From: a virus
Strand: one strand, 5' to 3'
DNA: 64,000 nucleotides
Virus record (IMG/VR): IMGVR_UViG_3300034073_003071
Span: 36,243 to 100,242 of that record
Shown here: piece after piece, positions 35,590 through 42,562 of the stretch
Layout of the letters: each line of letters starts with the position of its first letter
Position numbering within the stretch: position 1 is the stretch's first letter
Translations under genes and position numbers: made by a program
The notes under the pieces: model-generated
The model's input: only the letters and a program-made list of their open reading frames with translations
Database searches by the model: none
What the model was told of the DNA's origin: nothing

Positions 35590-35952
35590 ATGGCAGCAGT
35601 AGCACTTAATAAATTCAGAACAATTAGAGTTGGTATAACCACCAATAATGTAGGAATATACACTTGTCCAATTGGTGTTGCTTCCATTGTTATTTTGTCT
35701 CAAGTTACAAATATTTCAACTGGAGCCGCAACAAGTACATACACTGTTACTGCTTATCATTCTCGCTCAAAGGAAGCTCCAAATACAGATTATAAATTTG
35801 CAAATGCGGTCCCAATTCCACCAAATGATAGTTATACTTTAGTTTCTGATGGAAGATTGGCATTAGAAACTAATGATGTAATTAAAGTTCAGAGCAATGC
35901 AAATGGAGCATTAACTTTGCTTTTAAGTGTTTTAGAAACTGCAAAACAATAA
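35590..35952 (+). CDS. Small structural protein between two giant fibres
   Basis: 120 residues, all beta strands: LNKFRTIRVGITTNNVGIYT, GVASIVILSQVTNISTGAAT, YTVTAYHSRSKE, VPIPPNDSYTLVSDGRLALE. No signal peptide or catalytic residues are seen. It probably joins the fibre or baseplate; I infer a virion structural role from the fold and its place in the fibre operon. Confidence 0.65.
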   Translation: MAAVALNKFRTIRVGITTNNVGIYTCPIGVASIVILSQVTNISTGAATSTYTVTAYHSRSKEAPNTDYKFANAVPIPPNDSYTLVSDGRLALETNDVIKVQSNANGALTLLLSVLETAKQ

Positions 35953-35961
35953 TTAAGATTT

Positions 35962-38900
35962 ATGGTAAGATATAATTCTGGAAGAGTAAGAAAATTTGAT
36001 CAAACAGGTATAACCTCAGATCGATATCAATTTTTGGGTTTAGAGCAAGCAGAACCAGATTTAGGTGATCCTATAGTTGGAGTATCTTCTGTCATCGCAA
36101 ATCCAGCTCCTCCAGGAGATCAATATGTATTAGCGGCAGTTGATGGGCAAGTTGGAAAAAGATATTGGTTAAAAAGTACCAATCTTGTAGGAATTGGATC
36201 CACAGGAACTCAAGGAACTGCTGGTCCTCCTGGATCACAAGGAGTTCAAGGCTCACTCAGTAATTTTCAAGGAACTCAAGGTAGGCAAGGAACTCAAGGT
36301 AATCAAGGTCTTCAAGGGAATCAAGGAATTCAAGGAGTTCAAGGATTCTTAAGTAACTTCCAAGGAACGCAAGGCAATCAAGGTTCTCAAGGAACTCAAG
36401 GTAATCAAGGTCTTCAAGGAACACAAGGTAATCAAGGTCTTCAAGGAACTTCTGGAAATCAAGGTTCTCAAGGTCTACAAGGAAATCAAGGAGTTCAAGG
36501 TGTTCAGGGATTTTTAAGTAATTTCCAAGGAACACAAGGAAATCAAGGTTCTCAAGGTCTACAAGGAAATCAAGGTACTCAAGGTCTACAAGGGTCAATT
36601 GGTTCTCAAGGAACTCAAGGATTCCAGGGAATACAGGGTAATCAAGGTACTCAAGGTCTACAAGGGTCAATTGGTTCTCAAGGAACTCAAGGATTCCAGG
36701 GAATACAAGGAAATCAAGGTCTCCAAGGTAATTTTGGTAATCAAGGAGTACAAGGAGCACAAGGATCTCAAGGAGTTCAAGGACCTAATGGATCTTTTGG
36801 TGCGAAAGGTGATCAAGGAGTGCAAGGTCTCCAAGGGTTACAAGGAACATCAGTTCAAGGGTCTCAGGGTGCTCAGGGAGTTTTAAGCAATTTCCAAGGA
36901 ACTCAGGGTAATCAAGGTATTCAAGGTTCTCAAGGAATGCAAGGAGCTCAGGGAGTTCAAGGATTCTTGAGCAATTTCCAAGGAACTCAGGGTAATCAAG
37001 GTCTTCAAGGGAATCAAGGAATTCAAGGAGTTCAAGGATTCTTAAGTAACTTCCAAGGAACGCAAGGTATTCAAGGTTCTCAAGGTTCTCAAGCAACTCA
37101 AGGTGTTCAAGGAGCACAAGGTTCAATTGGTCCTCAAGGATTTCAAGGACTTCAAAGTTCTCAAGGAATGCAAGGTAATATTGGTAATCAAGGTGGACAA
37201 GGACTTCAAGGTTTACAGGGAACCCAAGGATTTAGTGGATCCACAGGTTCTAAAGGAGATCAAGGTGCTCAAGGTCTTCAAGGATTACAGGGATCACAGG
37301 GTAATCAAGGATTATCAAATCAAGGACCTCAAGGTCCTCAAGGTTCTCAAGGTTCTCAAGGATTACAAGGTTCTCAAGGAACACAAGGGTTTACTGGAGG
37401 TGAAGGAAGACAAGGAGCTCAAGGACCCCAAGGTGTTCAAGGATTAAGTGGAGGTGAAGGAAGACAAGGAGCTCAGGGACCCCAAGGTGTTCAAGGTGTT
37501 CAAGGTCTTCAAGGTTTTAGTGGTAATGTCGGATCAAAGGGTGATCAGGGCGCTCAAGGTGTTGGAGCACAGGGTACTCAAGGTCTTCAAGGTTTCAGTG
37601 GTAGTATTGGTGGAAAAGGTGACCAAGGAGCACAAGGGATTCAAGGTGTTCAAGGTCTTACTGGAATTTCACCATTAACATCAGCAAGTCTTGCTGTCAT
37701 TGATGCCGCAGTTTCTTCTACAATCAATTTGGGATCTGGAGCAAGACTATCAACGGTTGCTAGTGTCAGTGCAATGGCAACCAGAACTGAAGTTCCTGGT
37801 TCAACTTCAATTGTAGTGTTTGATGGAAATGGAAATAGATCTGCAACAACTGCAGGAAAATATTATTTGTCTGCTGTTTCCAAATTGTTCTATTGGGTAA
37901 ATCGTGGTGGTGGTGGATGGGGAGATGACCCAGCTGGTACTACAGTTGAATTGCAGTTTTCTTATGATGGTTCTACAGGATGGACAGCTTTAGATCAAGT
38001 TACAACTTCAATAGTATCTTCCAATAATACTTGGATTCAAAGAGAAATTATATTGTCTAATTTTTCAGGATCTCAATATTATAATGGTGTTTATCTAAGA
38101 TTTGTTCAATCTCCATTATCAAGATCTAGTAATGTTGATACTTGGGCATTTACTTCCGTAATTTATCAAGCAGGATCTGCAGGTGGTGGTGGTTCTACAT
38201 CCACAGGATCTAATTCTTTGGCAGTCATGGATGTTTCATCAACATCTACAATTTCTCTTCCATCATACCCAAGCACATCAGGTGTAAGACTAACCACAGT
38301 TAGTGGCGTTACTGGAATGACATCCAGAACTGAAGTTCCTGGTTCAACTCCAATTGTAGTATTTGATGGAAATGGAATTGCAAATTCCACAAGAACAGTA
38401 ACATTACCAAATAGGGTTTATTTGTCAACTGTTAATAAACTTTATTATTGGGTTATTAAAGGTGGTGGTGGATGGGGTGATGAACCTTTTGATACTTTGT
38501 CATTACAATATTCTTATGATGGTACTAATTGGTTAGGTACTATTGATTCTACAGCTTATCAAGATATTTTATCTACAAATACATGGACTCAAAAGTCTGT
38601 AACAGTTCCTGCAGCCGCCAAATATTATAATGGTGTTTACTTAAGATTTTCGCAACCTGGTTATAATACATCTAGTACTTATAGAAGTTGGGCTATAACT
38701 TCTATTATACCTGATTTTGGTGCTGCTGGTGGGGGAAGTTCTGGTGGATCAACTTCTCTTGCTTTAGTTGATTTATCATCTTCAAATAATTTTGATTTTC
38801 CAACCCCTCAGCCTGGAGCTAGATTAACAACAGTTTCCGCTGTTACTGGAATGGCAACCAGAACTGAAGTTCCTGGTTCAACTCCAATTGTAGTATTTGA

Positions 38901-40836
38901 TGGCAATGGTTTTTATGGTTCAACTAGAACAGCTACAATTAAAAATAAAGTATTTCTTGCTAACGTTGATAAAGTTTATTATTGGGTTATTAAAGGCGGT
39001 GGTGGATGGGGCGATGAACCTTTTGATACTTTATCATTACAATATTCGATTGATGGAACTGCTTGGTCAGCTACTATTGACTCTACAAATTATTCAGATA
39101 TTTTATCTACAAATAGTTGGACTCTAAAGTCTGTAACAGTTCCTGCAGGTGCCAAATATTATAATGGTGTTTACTTAAGATTTTCACAACCTGGTTATAA
39201 TACATCTAGTGTTTATAGAAGTTGGGCATTTACTTCAGTTTTATTTGATTTAAACAGTATATCTTCATCAGGATCTGGAAAATCTACATCATTTGCTTTG
39301 ATGGATTTATCATCTTCATCTAATATTATTTTCCCAACTCCTCAACCTGGAACTAGATTAACGACAGTTGGTAGTGTTACTGGAATGGCAACCAGAACTG
39401 AAGTGCCATCTTCAACACCAATTGTGGTATTTGACGGTAATGGTTTTTATGGTTCAACTAGATGGGTTTCAATACCAAATAAAGTCTTTTTAGGTGGTAT
39501 GTCCAGACTATATTATTGGGTAAATCGTGGTGGTGGTGGATGGGGAGATACCCCCTATGACACTTTATCATTACAGTATTCAATTGATGGAACTACTTGG
39601 TCAGCCACTATTGATTCAATTTCACAAACAACTAGTTATGATGGTACAAGTGAAATTTCAAGTAATCAATGGACTTTAAGAGAAGTTGATATTCCACAAG
39701 GAGCCAAATATTATAATGGTGTTTACTTAAGATTTTCACAATCTACTTATAATACATCAAATGTATATTATACTTGGGCAGTAACTTCAATAGTTGCAAC
39801 TATTAACGAATATGATCAATCTTATACACCAAGTACACTTAGTTTAATTGATCTCTTAAATCAAGATACTTTTAATCTGACAAAACCACGTACAGCTGCA
39901 AGAATAACTACAGTTAGTGGTGTTGCTGGAATGGCAACCAGAACTGAAGTGCCATCTTCAACACCAATTGTGGTATTTGGTGAGGCTGACTTATATCCTG
40001 GATTTTATGGTTCATCAAGAACATTAACAAATAGATCGAAAATTTTCCTCTCTAATGTTAATCAAGTTCAATTTTATGTTAATAAAGGTGGATCTAATGG
40101 GGCTCAAACATGGGGTGATGAACCATTTTCATCATTATTTTTACAATATTCCGCCGATGGAATTACTTGGTCTACACTTTATGAAGTAGTAAGGACTACA
40201 GTATCACCAAATACATGGACTCTTCAAACTGTCACAGTTCCAGCGGGAGCAAAATACTACAATGGAGTTTTCTTAAGATTCTCCCAACAATCTTATAATG
40301 CATCTTCTTCATATTACACATGGGCAGCTACATCAGTAGTGGCACTTCCATCATCTGGAACTTCTGGAACTATTAGTTATTCTGACGATACAACAACAAA
40401 CAGTACATATTATCCATCCGTAATTTCCGCAACTAGTGGTGGTTCTTTAAGAATTTCTTCCACAAAACTAACATACAACCCTTCAACTGGAAGACTTTCT
40501 TCAAGTAGTGTTTCTGACTCTAAAGGAGACTTAAGAACAATTCCAGTTAATGTGAAAAGTACTGGATATACACTAGTGCTTTCTGATGCTGGTAAGATTA
40601 TATCAACATCTTCTGGAATAACAATTCCTACTAATGTCTTTAGTAGTGGAGATGCTATTAGTGTATTTAATAATTCAGCATCAACACAAACAATAACTGC
40701 AAGTTCCGTTACGATGTATTTTCCTGGTTATTCTTCAGCTTTTGGATCTATAACATTGGATGCGAGAGGTGTATGCACAATTCTTTGTGTATCATCTAAT
40801 GTTTTTGTAATTTCTGGTGCAGGATTGATACCATGA
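35962..40836 (+). CDS. Second giant collagen-like tail fibre with five tandem adhesin domains
   Basis: 1624 residues. Attachment-like N-terminus (1-75), then Gly-X-Gln collagen-like triplets (about 80-568) with six LSNFQ interruptions. There follow five tandem domains of about 165-180 residues, each with a hydrophobic Ser/Ala/Thr strand, MATRTEVPGSTPIVVFDGNG, YYWVIKGGGGWGDEPFDTLS, and AKYYNGVYLRFSQ. They start near residues 574, 751, 930, 1109 and 1291. A tip (about 1470-1624) ends GVCTILCVSSNVFVISGAG, typical of collagen-tail tips. Parts of the DNA are identical to the first fibre gene. A host-contact role is inferred. Confidence 0.8.
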   Translation: MVRYNSGRVRKFDQTGITSDRYQFLGLEQAEPDLGDPIVGVSSVIANPAPPGDQYVLAAVDGQVGKRYWLKSTNLVGIGSTGTQGTAGPPGSQGVQGSLSNFQGTQGRQGTQGNQGLQGNQGIQGVQGFLSNFQGTQGNQGSQGTQGNQGLQGTQGNQGLQGTSGNQGSQGLQGNQGVQGVQGFLSNFQGTQGNQGSQGLQGNQGTQGLQGSIGSQGTQGFQGIQGNQGTQGLQGSIGSQGTQGFQGIQGNQGLQGNFGNQGVQGAQGSQGVQGPNGSFGAKGDQGVQGLQGLQGTSVQGSQGAQGVLSNFQGTQGNQGIQGSQGMQGAQGVQGFLSNFQGTQGNQGLQGNQGIQGVQGFLSNFQGTQGIQGSQGSQATQGVQGAQGSIGPQGFQGLQSSQGMQGNIGNQGGQGLQGLQGTQGFSGSTGSKGDQGAQGLQGLQGSQGNQGLSNQGPQGPQGSQGSQGLQGSQGTQGFTGGEGRQGAQGPQGVQGLSGGEGRQGAQGPQGVQGVQGLQGFSGNVGSKGDQGAQGVGAQGTQGLQGFSGSIGGKGDQGAQGIQGVQGLTGISPLTSASLAVIDAAVSSTINLGSGARLSTVASVSAMATRTEVPGSTSIVVFDGNGNRSATTAGKYYLSAVSKLFYWVNRGGGGWGDDPAGTTVELQFSYDGSTGWTALDQVTTSIVSSNNTWIQREIILSNFSGSQYYNGVYLRFVQSPLSRSSNVDTWAFTSVIYQAGSAGGGGSTSTGSNSLAVMDVSSTSTISLPSYPSTSGVRLTTVSGVTGMTSRTEVPGSTPIVVFDGNGIANSTRTVTLPNRVYLSTVNKLYYWVIKGGGGWGDEPFDTLSLQYSYDGTNWLGTIDSTAYQDILSTNTWTQKSVTVPAAAKYYNGVYLRFSQPGYNTSSTYRSWAITSIIPDFGAAGGGSSGGSTSLALVDLSSSNNFDFPTPQPGARLTTVSAVTGMATRTEVPGSTPIVVFDGNGFYGSTRTATIKNKVFLANVDKVYYWVIKGGGGWGDEPFDTLSLQYSIDGTAWSATIDSTNYSDILSTNSWTLKSVTVPAGAKYYNGVYLRFSQPGYNTSSVYRSWAFTSVLFDLNSISSSGSGKSTSFALMDLSSSSNIIFPTPQPGTRLTTVGSVTGMATRTEVPSSTPIVVFDGNGFYGSTRWVSIPNKVFLGGMSRLYYWVNRGGGGWGDTPYDTLSLQYSIDGTTWSATIDSISQTTSYDGTSEISSNQWTLREVDIPQGAKYYNGVYLRFSQSTYNTSNVYYTWAVTSIVATINEYDQSYTPSTLSLIDLLNQDTFNLTKPRTAARITTVSGVAGMATRTEVPSSTPIVVFGEADLYPGFYGSSRTLTNRSKIFLSNVNQVQFYVNKGGSNGAQTWGDEPFSSLFLQYSADGITWSTLYEVVRTTVSPNTWTLQTVTVPAGAKYYNGVFLRFSQQSYNASSSYYTWAATSVVALPSSGTSGTISYSDDTTTNSTYYPSVISATSGGSLRISSTKLTYNPSTGRLSSSSVSDSKGDLRTIPVNVKSTGYTLVLSDAGKIISTSSGITIPTNVFSSGDAISVFNNSASTQTITASSVTMYFPGYSSAFGSITLDARGVCTILCVSSNVFVISGAGLIP

Positions 40837-41492
40837 GTATTCAGCAACTATTTTTTTCAGGTGGATTTAGTTTACAATTACCTGATTTTATTTCTTCTGG
40901 ATCAAAATTACCTGTTTATGGAACAAGTGGTGGTTCCTACCCTCCTCCTGGATGGGTTGGTGTTCAAAATGCTTCTGTTGATGATGGTTGGTTATCTATT
41001 TTTCTTCCATTTACATTTTATATTGCTGGAAATGGATACACTACAACCTATATAAGTTCAAATACCTATCTTACATTTGGTTCTGGATCTGCCAGTTTTA
41101 GCGGATTATCTGCCTCAAATCCAGCTCTTCCAAAATTTATGTTTGGTGCTTTCGATAACTCTTTTCAAAGAGTTTCTAGATTCACTAGTGGAACCGATTA
41201 TCAAAGAATTCGTTATGAAGGAACTGCCTCTACTATTGGTACTGTAGGTTCTCCAAATATTGTTCTTGAAATTACGTTATTTAATCCAGAAAATTATGGT
41301 GGATTAAATGTTCTCGAATTATTAACAGGGGATCATAACAGAACAGGAGGAGTAAGTCTTGTGGCAAATTCATCTACAGCATACGCTACATATACTCAAT
41401 CTCCTTTTAGAAGTTATGTATTTGTAGGAAATAGCAATGGAACATCATGGAAAATTTATACAGATTATTATGTAAATAACACTGATTATTAA
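40833..41492 (+). CDS. Fibre-associated protein
   Basis: 219 residues, ATGA-coupled to the second fibre. Beta-rich: QLFFSGGFSLQLPDFISSGS, DGWLSIFLPFTFYIAGNGYT, SNTYLTFGSGSASFSGLSAS, IVLEITLFNPENYGG. I see no enzymatic motif. It is probably a tip adhesin or a chaperone of the preceding fibre, as small genes after fibre genes often are. Confidence 0.6.
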   Translation: MSIQQLFFSGGFSLQLPDFISSGSKLPVYGTSGGSYPPPGWVGVQNASVDDGWLSIFLPFTFYIAGNGYTTTYISSNTYLTFGSGSASFSGLSASNPALPKFMFGAFDNSFQRVSRFTSGTDYQRIRYEGTASTIGTVGSPNIVLEITLFNPENYGGLNVLELLTGDHNRTGGVSLVANSSTAYATYTQSPFRSYVFVGNSNGTSWKIYTDYYVNNTDY

Positions 41493-41507
41493 GCTAACTA
41501 GCACCTC

Positions 41508-41536
41508 TTGACAACCCTTCACAGATGCTATATAAT
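41508..41536 (+). promoter_or_regulatory. Consensus promoter TTGACA-N17-TATAAT
   Basis: Perfect -35 and -10 hexamers with a 17-base spacer, 25 bases before the ATG at 41562. An early-type promoter inside the late fibre region. Confidence 0.9.
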
Positions 41537-41561
41537 ACTCAGGTAATCAATCAAAGACCAA

Positions 41562-41747
41562 ATGAAAACCGAAGAGTTCTTGAGTCGTTGCGTTGTCGAT
41601 ACTCTTGCACGTAAATTTTACCTATATTCTAGTGAAGGTTCAGAACGAATCGTAGAATGCGAGAATGTTGACCAGTTTATGAACGTACTGGAAGTTGTGC
41701 GCACTCAGGTAAGTGAAGATTGTCTTGCATACACCGATCCTCTTTAA
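41562..41747 (+). CDS. Small conserved early protein
   Basis: 61 residues: FLSRCVVDTLARKFYLYSSE, SERIVECENVDQFMNVLEVV. A compact alpha/beta protein, first gene of an early-type unit behind a consensus promoter. I do not recognise it. It precedes an antitoxin-like gene and could be its partner. Confidence 0.6.
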   Translation: MKTEEFLSRCVVDTLARKFYLYSSEGSERIVECENVDQFMNVLEVVRTQVSEDCLAYTDPL

Positions 41748-41750
41748 GAA

Positions 41751-41924
41751 ATGGAAGTTTTCACTGTAGATGAATTTCAAGAACATTTTGATAAACTCAT
41801 GGAAAGAGTCGAAAATGGTGAACATCTAGGTATAATCAACGAAAACGGCCAGGCGACAGTGATGATGCCATACGATGATGACCTTATACGAATACACACT
41901 GAATTAAACAACGAAGCATCTTGA
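41751..41924 (+). CDS. Phd/YefM-like antitoxin-type protein
   Basis: 57 residues. MEVFTVDEFQEHFDKLMERV, ENGEHLGIINENGQATVMMP is the classic Phd/YefM dimerisation fold (helix, helix, then 'I...G..vav...' strands). The C-terminal tail is short. No toxin of the Doc or RelE/YoeB type follows; tRNA-like genes do. Such orphan antitoxins can neutralise a host toxin or act as DNA-binding repressors. It shares bases with a promoter directly behind it. Confidence 0.6.
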   Translation: MEVFTVDEFQEHFDKLMERVENGEHLGIINENGQATVMMPYDDDLIRIHTELNNEAS

Positions 41925-41949
41925 CAAAGAGTTCCAGATCCTCTATAAT
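41921..41949 (+). promoter_or_regulatory. Consensus promoter TTGACA-N17-TATAAT for the tRNA-like genes
   Basis: The -35 overlaps the antitoxin stop codon; spacing is exactly 17. The tRNA-like gene starts 12 bases after the -10 box. Confidence 0.9.
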
Positions 41950-41961
41950 TGATCTGTTCAA

Positions 41962-42048
41962 GCGAGTGAGACTTGGTAGTCAGAGGAGTCTTATAAACTC
42001 TTTCCGCCAGATTAGCGGCTTTGACCTGGTTCGAATCCAGGCACTCGT
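41962..42048 (+). tRNA. Class II tRNA-like gene with apparent UAU anticodon and a shortened D-arm
   Basis: GCGAGTG pairs with CACTCGT (seven pairs, one G-U). GGAGT pairs with ACTCT around CTTATAA, putting UAU in the anticodon place. A long variable arm has CCGC paired with GCGG, and the T arm is CCTGG, TTCGAAT, CCAGG. The D-arm is reduced: GACT/AGTC with a four-base loop. Class II tRNAs normally serve Leu, Ser or Tyr, none of which uses UAU (Ile, AUA codon). It may be a divergent or non-standard tRNA. No CCA is encoded. Confidence 0.5.
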
Positions 42049-42051
42049 ATC

Positions 42052-42089
42052 TGCTTACCCATTTTGTAGTGGGTTTTAGAGGGTAAGCA
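42052..42089 (+). other. Perfect nine-pair hairpin between the two tRNA-like genes
   Basis: TGCTTACCC and GGGTAAGCA are exact reverse complements separated by 20 bases. An alternative inner pairing is CCCA with TGGG. It could be a processing signal between the tRNAs or a small structured RNA; it has no U-tract. Confidence 0.55.
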
Positions 42090-42106
42090 ACAGTAAACCT
42101 ACTTGA

Positions 42107-42190
42107 AAAGCGGTGACGTAACTGGTAGCCGTATCAGACTTAAAATCTGCTGGGAGTATTCCCGTGGGGGTTCGATTCCCCCCTCGCCCT
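42107..42190 (+). tRNA. tRNA-Leu (UAA) with an impaired acceptor stem
   Basis: Clear D-arm (ACG...CGT with TGGTAGC loop), anticodon arm CAGA/TCTG around CTTAAAA giving UAA (Leu, UUA codon), variable arm GGGA/TCCC, and a perfect T arm GGGGG, TTCGATT, CCCCC. The 3' acceptor strand is CTCGCCC, but the 5' strand (about AAGCGG) pairs with only part of it. The tRNA may be partly defective, recently altered, or need editing or processing. No CCA is encoded. Confidence 0.7.
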
Positions 42191-42194
42191 ATAA

Positions 42195-42202
42195 AATAAA
42201 TA
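42195..42202 (+). promoter_or_regulatory. Late promoter box AATAAATA
   Basis: ATAAATA five bases after the second tRNA-like gene, 19 bases before the ATG at 42222. Confidence 0.45.
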
Positions 42203-42221
42203 TAAGATATGGGAAATCCCA

Positions 42222-42527
42222 ATGTCTTATCGTATTGATCACGCATACTGCTGGTACAACAATGGCAGTATGATTGTGAAGATGTATTTTATCAATCATA
42301 TACCTTTTACATTTGATGAACTTCCAGATGGTCATTTGTACGATCAAGATCTTTGTAGATTAGCAGATCAACAATGCACATTTGAACCGGAAGATTTGTA
42401 TAAAAATTCATTCTATTTAATAGATGAAGAAGTACATCCATGTTTTTTTCCAGTTGAGTTAGAAAATCCTGAAGATCTTCCAGATAACCTTGAATATGAT
42501 TATGGTGAAGAAGACTTGACTAACTAA
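42222..42527 (+). CDS. Small acidic protein, function unknown
   Basis: 101 residues: SYRIDHAYCWYNNGSMIVKM, YFINHIPFTFDELPDGHLYD, then Asp/Glu-rich ends (ENPEDLPDNLEYDYGEEDL). Likely cytoplasmic; there is no membrane or catalytic feature. It lies between the tRNA pair and the third giant fibre gene. Confidence 0.6.
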   Translation: MSYRIDHAYCWYNNGSMIVKMYFINHIPFTFDELPDGHLYDQDLCRLADQQCTFEPEDLYKNSFYLIDEEVHPCFFPVELENPEDLPDNLEYDYGEEDLTN

Positions 42528-42530
42528 ATA
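42523..42530 (+). promoter_or_regulatory. Late promoter box ACTAAATA
   Basis: CTAAATA variant over the preceding stop codon, 32 bases before the giant fibre ATG. Confidence 0.55.
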
Positions 42531-42562
42531 AAACATAGAATTACTACAGCTAATATAATACA

